DNA of 64,000 nucleotides from assembly GCF_003751505.1 (NCBI RefSeq), contig NZ_RJVB01000001.1, positions 985,898 to 1,049,897 of the forward strand, read 5' to 3'. The notes under the pieces were generated by a model, which saw only the letters and a program-made list of their open reading frames with translations, did not search any database and was not told the origin of the DNA. How positions within the stretch are numbered: the first letter of the stretch is position 1; each line of letters starts with the position of its first letter. Shown here piece after piece: positions 1 to 8,950 of this stretch. The position numbers were made by a program, and so were the translations under genes. Origin of the DNA: Erwinia sp. JUb26. GTDB lineage: Bacteria > Pseudomonadota > Gammaproteobacteria > Enterobacterales > Enterobacteriaceae.

Positions 1-156
1 TAACAGGCTCACCCCGAGACTGCCTTCAAGCCGCGCCACGCTTTTACCAATCGCCGAAGCCGACACGCCAAGCCGCTCGGCTGCCGCCGCGAAACTGCCT
101 AACTGCGCCGCTTTCACAAAGGCCGTCAGCCCGCTCAGACTCTCCACGCTGCTCAT
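1..156 (-). CDS. LysR-family transcriptional regulator, N-terminal fragment (cut by window edge)
   Basis: The minus strand reads an ATG at 156 followed by 52 codons running off the window. The translation contains the LysR helix-turn-helix signature (FVKAAQLGSFAAAAERLGVS, then SAIGKSVARLE), residues about 12-45. LysR regulators bind promoter DNA of a divergently transcribed target through this domain and sense an effector with the missing C-terminal domain. The neighbour on the other strand, 100 bp away, is an MFS exporter, so regulation of that gene is the likely role (inference). The effector cannot be guessed from this fragment. Confidence 0.85.
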   Translation of the reverse strand, partial: MSSVESLSGLTAFVKAAQLGSFAAAAERLGVSASAIGKSVARLEGSLGVSLL

Positions 157-255
157 TCGATACTTTTTGTCCTTTATCTTCGGCCATGTGGCCTGTTTAA
201 CACCCATGCATGCCAATTTATCCTGCTTTCTTGACTGATGAAAGCGAGATAAACA

Positions 256-1713
256 ATGAGTTCTCTAACCCTTGAAGCCCAAAGTAGCCGCTGGAGTATC
301 CTGGCCGTTTGCAGCGCGGCGCTGATGCTGCCGCTGAGTTTTTCTGCCGGGATCATCGCCACGCCCGCCATTGCCGCTCATCCCGGCGGATCGCCGCTGG
401 CGCTGAGCTGGATAACCAATTCATTCCTCCTCAGCTTCGGCAGTTTGCTGATGGCCGCCGGATCGCTGGCCGATCGTTATGGCCGTAAACGCCTGTTTAT
501 TAGCGGCGTATCCATTTTCACCCTGCTCTCACTGCTGACGCCCTGGCTGCCCTCTGTCGTCTGGCTGGATATTATCCGTGCGCTCCAAGGTGCCGCCGCC
601 GCTGCCGCGTTAGCTGGAGGGGCCGCCGCCATGGCCAACACTTTTAGTGGTGAAGCTCGCGCACGGGCCTTCAGCCTTCTGGGAACCAGCTTCGGCGTGG
701 GTCTGGCGGCCGGACCGGTGGTGGCGGGAATGTTGATGCAGGTGGCAGGCTGGCACAGCGTTTTCCTCTGCTGTGCCCTGTTTGGCGCAGTGGCACTCCT
801 TTTCGGCACCCGCTATCTGGTCGAATCACGTAATCCCGATCCGCAGCCACTGGACTGGCCGGGTATCCTGACCTTCAGCACCGCGCTGACGCTGTTTACC
901 TGGGGACTGCTGCAGATGGCCGACGGCGGCAGCACGCCGCTCACCCGCACGCTGCTGCTGGCTTCCCTGCTGACGGGTGCGCTGTTTGTCTTTATTGAGC
1001 GCCGTACGGCCTACCCAATGCTCGATCTCAGCCTGTTCCGCTACGGCCGTTTCGTTGGTGTGCAGTTACTACCGGTCGCCACATGCTACTGCTTCGTGGT
1101 GCTGCTGGTCCTGCTGCCGCTGCGTTTCATGGGTTTTTACGGCTACGACGCGCTGACTACGGGATTGCTGATGCTGGCCATTTCGCTGCCGATGCTGATT
1201 ATTCCCTCGGTCGCCGTCAGCCTGACCCGTCGCTATCACCCCGGCACGGTCAGCACCGGCGGGCTGCTGCTGGCCGCTGCGGGCATCGGGCTGCTTAGCC
1301 TGGTGACGCCGCAAAGCTCTCTGCTGTTAACTCTGCTGGCGATGCTGCTGATCGGCACGGGAAGCGGGCTGCCCTGGGGGCTGATGGACAATCTTTCGGT
1401 CAGCGTGGTGCCGCCGCAGCGGGCGGGCATGGCTACCGGGATCTTCAGCACGGTGCGCGTGGCCGGGGAAGGCGTGGCGCTGGCCAGCGTCAGCAGCCTG
1501 TTTACCTTCCTGCTGGCCCATCAGGCCCATTTGCACGGGATTTCTGCTGAAGCGATGCCGACGCTGACGGCAGGAGCTGTCGTCGATCCGCAACTGCTGC
1601 CGCTGGCGGAAAGTGCGTTCCAGCTGCTGCTGCTGGTGCTTCTGGCGGTGACCGTACTCTGCGCCGTGGTCATCTGGCTGTGCCTGGTTCCACGACGTAA
1701 GCAGATTAATTAA
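256..1713 (+). CDS. MFS transporter, DHA2-like drug/metabolite exporter
   Basis: This 485-residue inner-membrane protein has the loop 2-3 MFS motif A (GSLADRYGRKRLF, about residues 69-81) and a motif C-like antiporter segment (GTSFGVGLAAGPVVAG). Its length and the number of hydrophobic stretches fit the 14-helix DHA2 drug:proton antiporter group, which expels toxic compounds using the proton gradient. It is divergent from a LysR regulator, a common arrangement for inducible exporters. Substrate unknown. The C-terminus is basic (RRKQIN), as expected for a cytoplasmic tail. Confidence 0.85.
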   Translation: MSSLTLEAQSSRWSILAVCSAALMLPLSFSAGIIATPAIAAHPGGSPLALSWITNSFLLSFGSLLMAAGSLADRYGRKRLFISGVSIFTLLSLLTPWLPSVVWLDIIRALQGAAAAAALAGGAAAMANTFSGEARARAFSLLGTSFGVGLAAGPVVAGMLMQVAGWHSVFLCCALFGAVALLFGTRYLVESRNPDPQPLDWPGILTFSTALTLFTWGLLQMADGGSTPLTRTLLLASLLTGALFVFIERRTAYPMLDLSLFRYGRFVGVQLLPVATCYCFVVLLVLLPLRFMGFYGYDALTTGLLMLAISLPMLIIPSVAVSLTRRYHPGTVSTGGLLLAAAGIGLLSLVTPQSSLLLTLLAMLLIGTGSGLPWGLMDNLSVSVVPPQRAGMATGIFSTVRVAGEGVALASVSSLFTFLLAHQAHLHGISAEAMPTLTAGAVVDPQLLPLAESAFQLLLLVLLAVTVLCAVVIWLCLVPRRKQIN

Positions 1714-1824
1714 GCGTAAAACACAGCCGGACAGTTTTTTTTAGCAATTTGGCCTGGGCCCCCCTGTTGAGGACCATTTATTAATGCTACTTTGCTCGAA
1801 TTGACTTAATCGGAATATTCTTAT

Positions 1825-2994
1825 ATGGCGCTAGACGTCGCAACCCTGTTTATCTGCGAGCTATACGTACTGCTGTTTCTTATCGTGATCACGGCCTTTG
1901 CCTGGAGCGGCGCACAGTACGATAAAGTGTTGGGATTTAACTGTATCTCGCTGATTGTCAGTGTTATTGCCGTCTGGTTAAGCAGCCTTCGCAATGAGGG
2001 CCTGCTGTTCTGGTCCGTGGCGGTGGGCAATATCTGCGTGCTGCTGGCCTACGGACTGTTGCTCAGCGCATTCCGTGCCTTTCGCGGCGCGCGGTGCGGC
2101 TGGGACTGGACGCTGGGCATGGTGCTGTGGGGCATGCTGTGCCTGTTCCCGTGGTTCTGGAACTCGATGCACAACCGCATCCTTGTTTCCTGCCTGCTGT
2201 GCATTATCTACACCGCAGCGATGATCCGTGAACTGCATCGTGCTCGCGCCATGCTGCCGGTCACCTTCTGGCCCGCCCGCCTGCTGCTGTGGATCCACCT
2301 GCTGTTCAGCGTGGTACGGGCGCTGCTGGACGGCGGTATTCCCAGCCCACTCTACGGGGCCATCGGCGGATCGACCTTCTCGGTCTATGTCATCCTGGAG
2401 TCGATACTGATTGTGATTGGGATGAGTTTTACCCTGATGGCGATGGTCAACGAGCGCACGCAAATCAAGTACAAGCAGGCGTCGCTGCTGGATCCGCTAA
2501 CCGGCGTCTGGAACCGCCGCGCGCTGTTTGAGAAGGCTGACCAGTTGGCGAACCCTGCCGGCGCGCCGCGCGAGATCTCCGTGATGCTGTTCGACCTCGA
2601 CCATTTTAAAAGCATTAATGACCGCTTTGGCCACTATCATGGCGATCAGGTGCTGATCGATTTCTGCCACAAAGTCATGACCGAACTGCCCGCCGACAGC
2701 TTCTTTGCACGGCTGGGGGGTGAAGAATTTGCCGCCATTGTGCTTTGCGATGAGAAAGTGGGGATGGAAACGGCAGAGCGGATCCGTCAGACGATAGAGG
2801 CGTCAAGGCCGCAGCAAGTGCATTACAGCGTCAGCATCGGCGTGGCCAGCAGATCAAACGGGCCGCTACTGGTCGATTCGCTGATCGCCGCAGCAGATGA
2901 TGCGCTGTATCAGGCGAAGGCGGCTGGACGTAATCAGGTGAAAATTTTCCGCCCGGATGAGCTACGTTTGCAAACGCTGCCGGTTGCTGGCTAA
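1825..2994 (+). CDS. Membrane-anchored diguanylate cyclase (GGDEF)
   Basis: The protein has 389 residues. The first ~205 form about six or seven hydrophobic helices, a membrane sensor of unassigned type. A GGDEF domain follows, with DPLTGVWNRRAL, FDLDHFKSINDRFGH and the active-site GGEEF at residues 298-302, then SIGVAS. All catalytic features are present, so it should make cyclic di-GMP from two GTP. The usual inhibitory RxxD site just before GGEEF is not recognisable, suggesting weak product feedback. No strong Shine-Dalgarno sequence is visible before the ATG. Cyclic di-GMP commonly controls adhesins and pili, of which the window has a large set, but a functional link is only conjecture. 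Confidence 0.9.
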   Translation: MALDVATLFICELYVLLFLIVITAFAWSGAQYDKVLGFNCISLIVSVIAVWLSSLRNEGLLFWSVAVGNICVLLAYGLLLSAFRAFRGARCGWDWTLGMVLWGMLCLFPWFWNSMHNRILVSCLLCIIYTAAMIRELHRARAMLPVTFWPARLLLWIHLLFSVVRALLDGGIPSPLYGAIGGSTFSVYVILESILIVIGMSFTLMAMVNERTQIKYKQASLLDPLTGVWNRRALFEKADQLANPAGAPREISVMLFDLDHFKSINDRFGHYHGDQVLIDFCHKVMTELPADSFFARLGGEEFAAIVLCDEKVGMETAERIRQTIEASRPQQVHYSVSIGVASRSNGPLLVDSLIAAADDALYQAKAAGRNQVKIFRPDELRLQTLPVAG

Positions 2995-3040
2995 AAGATT
3001 AACGGATGAACTTCCCCACCGCATACCTGATACAAAGCAA

Positions 3041-3062
3041 AATGCCCGCACAGGCGGGCATT
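3041..3062 (-). terminator. Rho-independent terminator of ychH
   Basis: A 9-bp perfect stem (AATGCCCGC / GCGGGCATT) with a 4-base loop. Read on the minus strand it is followed by TTTTGCTTTG. It lies 57 bp beyond the ychH stop and could also stop leftover transcription from the diguanylate cyclase gene. Confidence 0.75.
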
Positions 3063-3118
3063 AATGAAGCAACACGGTTCTGACTTCAGCAACCGTGTTG
3101 CTCGCGACAGGTGACGCC

Positions 3119-3394
3119 TTAATGCTGGCGATTACCCTGACGGCAGCGTTTATCGCCGCAGTGACGTACCCAGTAATAGCGGTCGGCAATTTTTTCACGT
3201 CCGCTAATGCGTGCGCCCACCAGCCACAGCAATGCGCCGATGAAGATACTGAAAATCGCCCCATGCACCATAAACTGCGGTAACTGCAGCTGCGGCATCT
3301 GATTCAGCACCGAATAACCGACACCGAAAATCATCACCACTAACCCCAGCACCATCAGGGCATTGCCCATTACATGTGTATGTTTACGTTTCAT
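3119..3394 (-). CDS. ychH: YchH family inner-membrane stress protein
   Basis: This 91-residue protein starts at the ATG at 3394 (MKRKHTHVMGNALM). A strong GGAGGT ribosome site stands just upstream, while the longer upstream reading has none. Two hydrophobic helices (about residues 10-30 and 42-62) precede a basic tail. Length, N-terminus and position next to pth match E. coli YchH (92 residues), an inner-membrane protein linked to stress and survival whose biochemical role is not known. As in E. coli it is divergent from pth. Confidence 0.9.
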   Translation of the reverse strand: MKRKHTHVMGNALMVLGLVVMIFGVGYSVLNQMPQLQLPQFMVHGAIFSIFIGALLWLVGARISGREKIADRYYWVRHCGDKRCRQGNRQH

Positions 3395-3665
3395 TACGCA
3401 CCTCCAGACGGTTAAACAGGGCAAACTCCATTGCCAGATGTCTACAGTGTAGGAAATCGTCCAAAGCGTCGTTGCGGGCGCGATCACATTTATCGCTAAA
3501 TCTTTGACAGTTCTTTACATGTAATCGCCTGAATTTGTATAGAAAATGTATTATCACGCTGACTAACTATCTGCCGCTGGCTGAGAGTGATCGGCGATCT
3601 TTGAGTTCTCCTCTCCCCTTGAGTAAACTACCCGCCTTAATCCGTACGATTCAGGAAACGACTAC

Positions 3666-4253
3666 GTGAGCAGCATTAAACTGATTGTTGGCCTTGCCAA
3701 TCCCGGCGCTGAATACGCCGCTACGCGCCATAATGCCGGCGCCTGGTATGTTGATTTGCTGGCTGAGCGTCACAATCAGTCGCTAAAGGAAGAAAGTAAG
3801 TTTTATGGCTACACCGCGCGGTTGAATATCGGCGGTGAGGATGTGCGCCTGCTGGTGCCGACCACCTTTATGAACCTCAGCGGGAAAGCCGTGGCGGCGA
3901 TGGCGACGTTTTATCGCATCACACCAGAAGAGATTCTGGTGGCGCACGACGAGCTGGACCTGCCGCCGGGCGTGGCAAAATTCAAGCAGGGCGGCGGCCA
4001 CGGCGGCCATAACGGCCTGAAAGATATCATCAGCAAGCTGGGTAATAATTTGAACTTCCACCGTCTGCGCATCGGCATCGGCCATCCGGGCGATCGCAAT
4101 AAAGTGGTGGGATTCGTGCTGGGTAAACCGATGGCCTCCGAGCAGCCGCTGATTGATAACGCGATTGACGAAGCGGCGCGCTGCACCGAGGTGTGGCTGA
4201 AGGAAGATAAGCTGAAGGCGATGAACCGCCTGCACAGCTACAAAGCTAGCTGA
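3666..4253 (+). CDS. pth: Peptidyl-tRNA hydrolase
   Basis: This 195-residue cytoplasmic enzyme releases peptides from tRNA that dropped off the ribosome. The whole sequence follows the bacterial Pth family, with GLANPG, the catalytic histidine in RHNAGAW, the substrate-binding FMNLSG, the active-site aspartate in HDELDLPPG, and [13 protein letters not shown]. The start is GTG at 3666, preceded by AGGAAA. In E. coli pth is directly followed by ychF. Here a SulP gene on the other strand lies in between, so the usual pth-ychF transcript is broken. Confidence 0.98.
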   Translation: MSSIKLIVGLANPGAEYAATRHNAGAWYVDLLAERHNQSLKEESKFYGYTARLNIGGEDVRLLVPTTFMNLSGKAVAAMATFYRITPEEILVAHDELDLPPGVAKFKQGGGHGGHNGLKDIISKLGNNLNFHRLRIGIGHPGDRNKVVGFVLGKPMASEQPLIDNAIDEAARCTEVWLKEDKLKAMNRLHSYKAS

Positions 4254-4258
4254 TAGCG

Positions 4259-4280
4259 GCAGGCCCGGATTTGGGCCTGC
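4259..4280. terminator. Hairpin between convergent pth and SulP gene
   Basis: Perfect 8-bp stem GCAGGCCC / GGGCCTGC with a 6-base loop, followed on the plus strand by TACTCTT. It sits in the 42-bp space between two converging genes and probably ends both transcripts. Confidence 0.65.
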
Positions 4281-4295
4281 TACTCTTATCGGCGA

Positions 4296-5777
4296 TCAGG
4301 CGTCGTTGCTGGCGACCTTATAGTCCGGGTCGTCCAGTTCATGCGTGCAGTACGGCCCGGCCTTTTTCAGCAGGCTGATGCAGTCCTCGCTGAGATGGCG
4401 CAGGCGCAGGGTTTTCCCCGCTTCCAGATAGCGCGCGGTCAGCTTATCGAGCGCCTCCACGCCGCTGGAATCCATCACCCGCGTACGGGCAAAATCGATC
4501 ACCACCTGCTCCGGGTCCTGCTGCGGATCGAACAGCTCCTGGAAACTGGTGGTGGAGCCGAAGAACAGCGGGCCTTCCAGGCGATAGGTTTTCTGCCCTT
4601 CCCCACTCTCCTGCGCGACGATAGTGATGCGCGCATGCTGCCAGGCAAAGACCAGCGCCGAGATAATCACCCCGCAGATCACCGCCATCGCCAGGTCGGT
4701 AAAGATCGTCACCAGCGTCACCGCAATCATAATCACCGCATCGGCCTTCGGCATCCGCTTCAGGCGCTTGATGGAGCTCCATTCAAACGTATTAATGCAC
4801 ACCACGAACATAATCCCGGCCAGCGCCGCCACCGGCAGCAGCGCAATGTACTGCGACAGGCTGACGACAAACAGGATCAGCAGCACCGCACCGACCAGGT
4901 TCGAAATACGCCCGCGACCGCCCGAGGTGAAGTTAATAATCGACTGGCCGATCATCGCACAGCCCGCAAAGCTGCCGAAGAAGCCGCACAGCGTATTGCC
5001 GATGCCCTGCGCCACGCACTCCTGGTTGCCCGCGCCTTTTTTACTGCCCATCTCATCCAGTACCGACAGCGTCAGCAGCGACTCAATCAGCCCGACCAGC
5101 GCAATCACCACCGAGTACGGCAGAACGATTTTCAGCGTTTCCCAGCTCACCGGCACCTGCGGCAGATGGAACATCGGCAGCGTGCCGGAGATATCCGCCA
5201 GATCGCCAACGCGTTTGGTATCCAGACCAAAACCAATTGCAATCGCGCTAATCACGATCAGCGCCGCCAGCGAACCAGGGATGATTTTGGTCACTTTCGG
5301 GAACAGCCAGACAATCAGCATCGCCAGGGCAACCAGCGCGTACATCATCGGGCCCTGCCCTTTAATCATCGGGAACTGCGCCAGCATAATGACAATCGCC
5401 AGACCGTTAACAAAGCCGTAAATCGCCGGCTGCGGCACCAGACGGATAAACTTGCCCAGCTTCAGCACGCCAATCGCCAGCTGGATCAGCCCGGCGAGAA
5501 TGCTGGCCACCAGCACATACTCGTAGCCGTGCTGGGTAATCAGGCTAATCAGCACCACCACGATCGATCCGGCCGCACCGGAGATCATCCCCGGCTTTCC
5601 GCCGAAGAACGCGGTAATAATGCCGAGGATAAAGGCGGTATGCAGGCCGATAGTCGGCGACAGCCCGGCCAGCAGGGAAAAGGCGGTCGCTTCCGGGATC
5701 AGCGCCACCGAAACGACAGCACCGGCCAGGACGTCGTTTTTGACGTCTCTCGCCCTGAAATTGCTCAGGTTAAACAT
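4296..5777 (-). CDS. SulP-family inorganic anion transporter with STAS domain
   Basis: The protein has 493 residues. A hydrophobic SulP/SLC26 core (about residues 15-390) is followed by a short cytoplasmic STAS domain with VVIDFARTRVMDSSGVEAL around residue 430. SulP proteins move sulfate, bicarbonate, dicarboxylates or other anions. The sequence is shorter than E. coli DauA (YchM), which lies near this locus in E. coli, and its N-terminus (MFNLSNFRARDVKNDVLAG) does not resemble DauA. I therefore regard it as another SulP subgroup and leave the symbol empty. It is transcribed away from ychF across a 366-bp divergent spacer. Confidence 0.88.
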   Translation of the reverse strand: MFNLSNFRARDVKNDVLAGAVVSVALIPEATAFSLLAGLSPTIGLHTAFILGIITAFFGGKPGMISGAAGSIVVVLISLITQHGYEYVLVASILAGLIQLAIGVLKLGKFIRLVPQPAIYGFVNGLAIVIMLAQFPMIKGQGPMMYALVALAMLIVWLFPKVTKIIPGSLAALIVISAIAIGFGLDTKRVGDLADISGTLPMFHLPQVPVSWETLKIVLPYSVVIALVGLIESLLTLSVLDEMGSKKGAGNQECVAQGIGNTLCGFFGSFAGCAMIGQSIINFTSGGRGRISNLVGAVLLILFVVSLSQYIALLPVAALAGIMFVVCINTFEWSSIKRLKRMPKADAVIMIAVTLVTIFTDLAMAVICGVIISALVFAWQHARITIVAQESGEGQKTYRLEGPLFFGSTTSFQELFDPQQDPEQVVIDFARTRVMDSSGVEALDKLTARYLEAGKTLRLRHLSEDCISLLKKAGPYCTHELDDPDYKVASNDA

Positions 5778-6143
5778 GTTATTTCCAGTTATTTTTTTAC
5801 ACGCAGACGTTCTGCACCGCGCGATTCAGGACATCAGCGGGCACAGCGAACTCGTTCAAACGACGAGTGAAGGCAACGGATCTGTTGCGCAGAAGGGAGC
5901 ATTCTCAGGGTGGCGTAAGCAGGAAGCAATGCATCTGCGCGGTTCTCCGACAAGGGTAAAGATGTGTCAGTATGGGAAATTGTGAAGGCGATCTCAAGTG
6001 AAACCTGCCCGCTGCGCGACAAATCAACCCCATCGCGGCCGGTTTTACGTGTATAATGCGCGGAAACTTTTAAGACACTGTCTGTGACAACATTGAGGTA
6101 TTTAACAATACCTTGATTATCAAGCTATTAAGGTGATTCAAAC
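5778..6143 (+). promoter_or_regulatory. Divergent spacer with ychF promoter and leader hairpin
   Basis: The 366 bp hold no convincing gene. For ychF there is a consensus -10 TATAAT at 6052-6057 preceded directly by TG, with no good -35. A leader hairpin (AGGTATT / AATACCT, 6096-6113) follows, then an AAGGTG ribosome site 8 bases before the ATG. No clear promoter for the leftward SulP gene was identified. Confidence 0.5.
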
Positions 6144-7235
6144 ATGGGATTCAAATGCGGTATTGTGGGCCTGCCAAACGTCGGGAAATCCACCCTGTTC
6201 AATGCGTTAACCAAAGCGGGCATCGAAGCAGCTAACTTCCCGTTCTGTACCATTGAGCCGAATACCGGCGTAGTGCCAATGCCTGACTCACGCCTGGATC
6301 AGCTGGCCGAAATCGTTAAGCCGCAGCGTATTCTGCCAACCACCATGGAATTCGTGGATATCGCGGGCCTGGTTAAGGGCGCGTCAAAAGGCGAAGGCCT
6401 GGGCAACCAGTTCCTGACCAACATCCGTGAAACCGAAGCGATCGGCCACGTGGTGCGCTGCTTTGAGAACGACAACATTATTCACGTGAATAACAAGGTC
6501 GATCCGGCTGACGATATCGAAACCATCAACACCGAGCTGGCGCTTTCTGACCTTGATACCTGCGAACGTGCCCTGCAGCGCGTGCAGAAGAAAGCCAAAG
6601 GCGGCGACAAAGACGCCAAAGCCGAACAGGCCGCGCTGGAAAAATGCCTGCCGCACCTGGAAAACGCCGGGATGCTGCGCGCGCTGAACCTGAGCGAAGA
6701 AGACAAAGCGGCTATCCGCTACCTGAGCTTCCTGACCCTGAAACCGACCATGTACATCGCGAACGTCAATGAAGACGGCTTCGAGAATAACCCGTACCTG
6801 GATAAAGTGCGTGAAATCGCTGCCGCCGAAGGTTCCGTTGTGGTCCCGGTGTGCGCCGCCGTTGAGTCAGATATCGCCGAGCTGGAAGACGGTGACCGCG
6901 AAGAGTTTATGGCCGAGCTGGGTATTGAAGAGCCGGGCCTGAACCGCGTGATCCGCGCCGGTTACTCCCTGCTGAACCTGCAAACCTACTTCACCGCGGG
7001 CGTGAAGGAAGTGCGTGCCTGGACCATCCCGGTGGGTGCAACCGCGCCACAGGCCGCCGGTAAAATCCACACCGACTTCGAAAAAGGCTTTATCCGCGCA
7101 CAGACCATCGCATTTGATGACTTCATCGCCTTCAAGGGTGAACAGGGCGCGAAAGAAGCCGGTAAGATGCGTTCAGAAGGCAAAGACTACATCGTGAAAG
7201 ATGGCGATGTGATGAACTTCCTGTTTAACGTGTAA
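6144..7235 (+). CDS. ychF: Redox-regulated ATPase YchF (Obg-like)
   Basis: This 363-residue universally conserved P-loop NTPase of the Obg superfamily prefers ATP and associates with ribosomes; it is implicated in oxidative stress. Visible features are the G1 motif GLPNVGKST (residues 8-16), the switch region with [17 protein letters not shown] (from about residue 72), a coiled-coil insertion rich in K/A/E (about 130-170) and the C-terminal TGS domain ([14 protein letters not shown] to the end). Length matches E. coli YchF exactly. It ends at a strong terminator. Confidence 0.97.
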   Translation: MGFKCGIVGLPNVGKSTLFNALTKAGIEAANFPFCTIEPNTGVVPMPDSRLDQLAEIVKPQRILPTTMEFVDIAGLVKGASKGEGLGNQFLTNIRETEAIGHVVRCFENDNIIHVNNKVDPADDIETINTELALSDLDTCERALQRVQKKAKGGDKDAKAEQAALEKCLPHLENAGMLRALNLSEEDKAAIRYLSFLTLKPTMYIANVNEDGFENNPYLDKVREIAAAEGSVVVPVCAAVESDIAELEDGDREEFMAELGIEEPGLNRVIRAGYSLLNLQTYFTAGVKEVRAWTIPVGATAPQAAGKIHTDFEKGFIRAQTIAFDDFIAFKGEQGAKEAGKMRSEGKDYIVKDGDVMNFLFNV

Positions 7236-7286
7236 GTCGTTGCCTTATGAGGTTTTAGCGAATCTCATGACAAACGCAAAACCTAT

Positions 7287-7317
7287 AAAATCCACGCCAC
7301 GCCATGGCGTGGATTTT
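7287..7317 (+). terminator. Strong Rho-independent terminator of ychF
   Basis: A 13-bp perfect stem (AAAATCCACGCCA / TGGCGTGGATTTT) with the 5-base loop CGCCA, running into a T-tract. The integrase remnant begins immediately after it, so this hairpin marks the edge of inserted DNA. Confidence 0.9.
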
Positions 7318-7320
7318 TTC

Positions 7321-7677
7321 ATGGTGCTTCAGATGTTTGCGGCGGGTGAACATCCAGCGGTCAAACTTGCCGAAGCTCACGAGCAATCCAGGCAAGCGCG
7401 AAAGCATGTCGCGGAGGGGGTCAGTCCGGCACAAGCTCTCCAGTTAGATAAAAACAGCAAGATCAATTGTTCATCAAACACTTTTGCGCTTATCGGCAAA
7501 GAGTGGCTGTAGATGAACGACTGGGCAAAAATCACCAAAACGCGCCGCCTTGATATGCTGTAACAAATCGTCTTCCACGGTATCGGCAAACTTCCAGGTA
7601 AGCACCACATTCTTAAAATTCTTAAGGAAACGGCTAGGCGCGGCACACCGACAGTTGCCGCTGAGGTACGACGCCTT
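7321..7677 (+). pseudogene. P4-type tyrosine integrase remnant
   Basis: One reading frame from 7321 to 7677 translates to sequence resembling the N-terminal and core-binding parts of P4-family phage/island integrases: GEHPAVKLAEAHEQSRQAR, HVAEGVSPAQA, NTFALIGKEWL, then GIGKLPGKHHILKILKETA and RGTPTVAAEVRR. Two in-frame stops (TAG 7510-7512, TAA 7561-7563) interrupt it. The first ~60 residues and the whole catalytic domain are missing, and it is cut off by the end of an IS3-type element at 7678. The frame shift-free alignment of several short motifs supports the call; a search would settle it. Confidence 0.65.
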
Positions 7678-8185
7678 TGGACTGCCCCCACAACACTAGA
7701 CAGATGCTGTCCTCACGACGGGACCTGTTCAAAGGCCTCCTGATTGACGCCGCAGAGATGGCTAAGGCGTCGGGCCCGGTCTTAGAGGACTTCAATGTAA
7801 TCGAAGATATCGGCCCGTGCCAGATCCCGGATTTTGTATATTCTTCTTCTGATGCGTTCTTTTTTCAGTGAACTGAAGAACGATTTGGCCACCTCGGCCA
7901 CCGCGTTAAGCGTCAGTAGAGGCTGGTTATCTTAATCACGTGCCGAGACCGGGTTATTCAGCCATGTTTAGACCCCGCCCTGGCGACATTCATTACCCGA
8001 CACATCGTTATCACACCCCATACAGTGCGGTGCTCATTGATAAAGCGGTACTTCATTCGGGCTCCCTTGCAAAGTACCGCGCGGCCTTTTTCAGGATATC
8101 CCGTTCTTCGGTGACTTTTAGCTGCGCCCGTAGTTTCAGGACCTCGCTTTTGGCTCCCAGGAATCCCGGGCATGCTGTTCGCTTT
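7678..8185 (-). mobile_element. IS3-family insertion sequence remnant (internal deletion)
   Basis: On the minus strand the end of an orfA-like frame (LRAQLKVTEERDILKKAARY) is followed by the start of orfB (MKYRFINEHRTVWGVITMCR). After a deletion come only the last ~65 residues of the orfB transposase (SFFSSLKKERIRRRIY, RDLARADIFDYIEVL, a stop, then HLCGVNQEAFEQVPS and TGA at 7713-7715). The DDE catalytic region is gone, so it cannot move itself. The plus-strand sequence TGGACTGCCCCCACAACA starting at 7678 looks like the terminal repeat. The other end is not clearly preserved. Confidence 0.8.
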
Positions 8186-8366
8186 TATCAGGTTTGATAG
8201 CCGTAGCCACTTGTAGAGGCTGTGTGCAGTCTATAAGGCTACAGCAGTATTTAAAAACGGAATGAAGAACACTGTGTTGCAACTAAACTCAAGCACTTAG
8301 GAAACAACAGTTACTAGAGGGTTAGTTTCACTCTGGTAATACAAGGCGGGTTTCCCCGCCCCAAAG

Positions 8367-8618
8367 TTACTTACGACCTTTATTCGCCTGAGCAAGAACT
8401 GATGCAGCAAGTTCTTTTGTCACAGCACTGGAGTTCGGGTTTTTGAGTGCAGCCGATGCTTTGTGTTCCATTGCACCCCCAGTTTGATTAGGAGAACCGG
8501 ACTGAGAGAGCGCAGAACCTGCAAGGCTTTTTTGAATGCCAGACGCGTTAGGATTGTTGAGAGTTTTAGCCGCTAGTGAAGCCACGCTGCCACCAGTTTG
8601 CTTTGTATTATTTGCCAT
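8367..8618 (-). CDS. Small Ala/Ser/Asn-rich protein with internal duplication
   Basis: This 83-residue soluble protein belongs to a family I cannot name. It begins MANNTKQTGGSVASLAAK, has no signal peptide or membrane segment, and is made of two similar ~26-residue units: SLAAKTLNNPNASGIQKSLA (then GSALSQ) and HKASAALKNPNSSAVTKELA (then ASVLAQ). The unit pattern 'NPN-S--(T/Q)K-LA-S-L-Q' suggests a repeated helical hairpin. It lies in the decay zone between IS remnants yet is intact, with a possible terminator (GGCGGG/CCCGCC, 8345-8360) after it and a 12-bp inverted repeat 36 bp upstream. Likely horizontally acquired; function unknown. Confidence 0.75.
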   Translation of the reverse strand: MANNTKQTGGSVASLAAKTLNNPNASGIQKSLAGSALSQSGSPNQTGGAMEHKASAALKNPNSSAVTKELAASVLAQANKGRK

Positions 8619-8653
8619 TGGTATAACTCCTAAGCATAGGTATTAAAGATAAT

Positions 8654-8691
8654 ACATATAGTGCCTACAAGTGACAATTGGCACTATATGT
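8654..8691. repeat. 12-bp perfect inverted repeat, operator-like
   Basis: ACATATAGTGCC (8654-8665) and GGCACTATATGT (8680-8691) are perfect inverted copies separated by 14 bases. The pair lies 36 bp upstream of the leftward 83-residue gene, where a regulator or attenuating RNA hairpin would act. No known binding-site family was recognised. Confidence 0.6.
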
Positions 8692-8950
8692 GGTGTTGAT
8701 ATTATGGCGAAGCGCCAAAAATTCAATACCTAAACATGCTATAAACTGTATAAATCCACATGAAGAAATTTTGATGGTTTTTTATACTATTTTAACTCAA
8801 CTGGATAGCAGAAGATCATCAGTCACCTTTTACACACATTCGGATAGCTCACCTAATCATGAAGAGTTTCAACAAACACCCGTCTAAATGGCGGGTTTTT
8901 TATTGCCTGCTGGATAATCCCTTGGTGAGGTCAAAGGTGAGGTAATCAGG
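8692..8950 (+). other. AT-rich stretch without a gene, ending in a terminator-like hairpin
   Basis: I see no convincing coding sequence here. A hairpin ACCCGTC / GGCGGGT (8878-8896, one G-T wobble) followed by six T residues looks like a Rho-independent terminator on the plus strand. It has no recognisable gene in front of it, so it may end a decayed gene or a small RNA. Confidence 0.45.

Noticed and set aside
4296-5777. Naming the SulP gene dauA because it is next to pth
   Set aside because: Length and N-terminal sequence differ from DauA, and the position relative to ychH is different.
4341-5870. Long plus-strand open frame (509 codons) opposite the SulP gene
   Set aside because: Translation is rich in Gln, Arg and His without any domain. 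It is the antisense shadow of a GC-rich gene.
7236-7320. tRNA gene as attachment site for the integrase remnant
   Set aside because: Only a Rho-independent terminator is found between ychF and the remnant; no cloverleaf was recognised.
8678-8887. Possible 69-residue gene on the plus strand
   Set aside because: No ribosome site or coding pattern, and it starts inside the 12-bp inverted repeat. Treated as non-coding.
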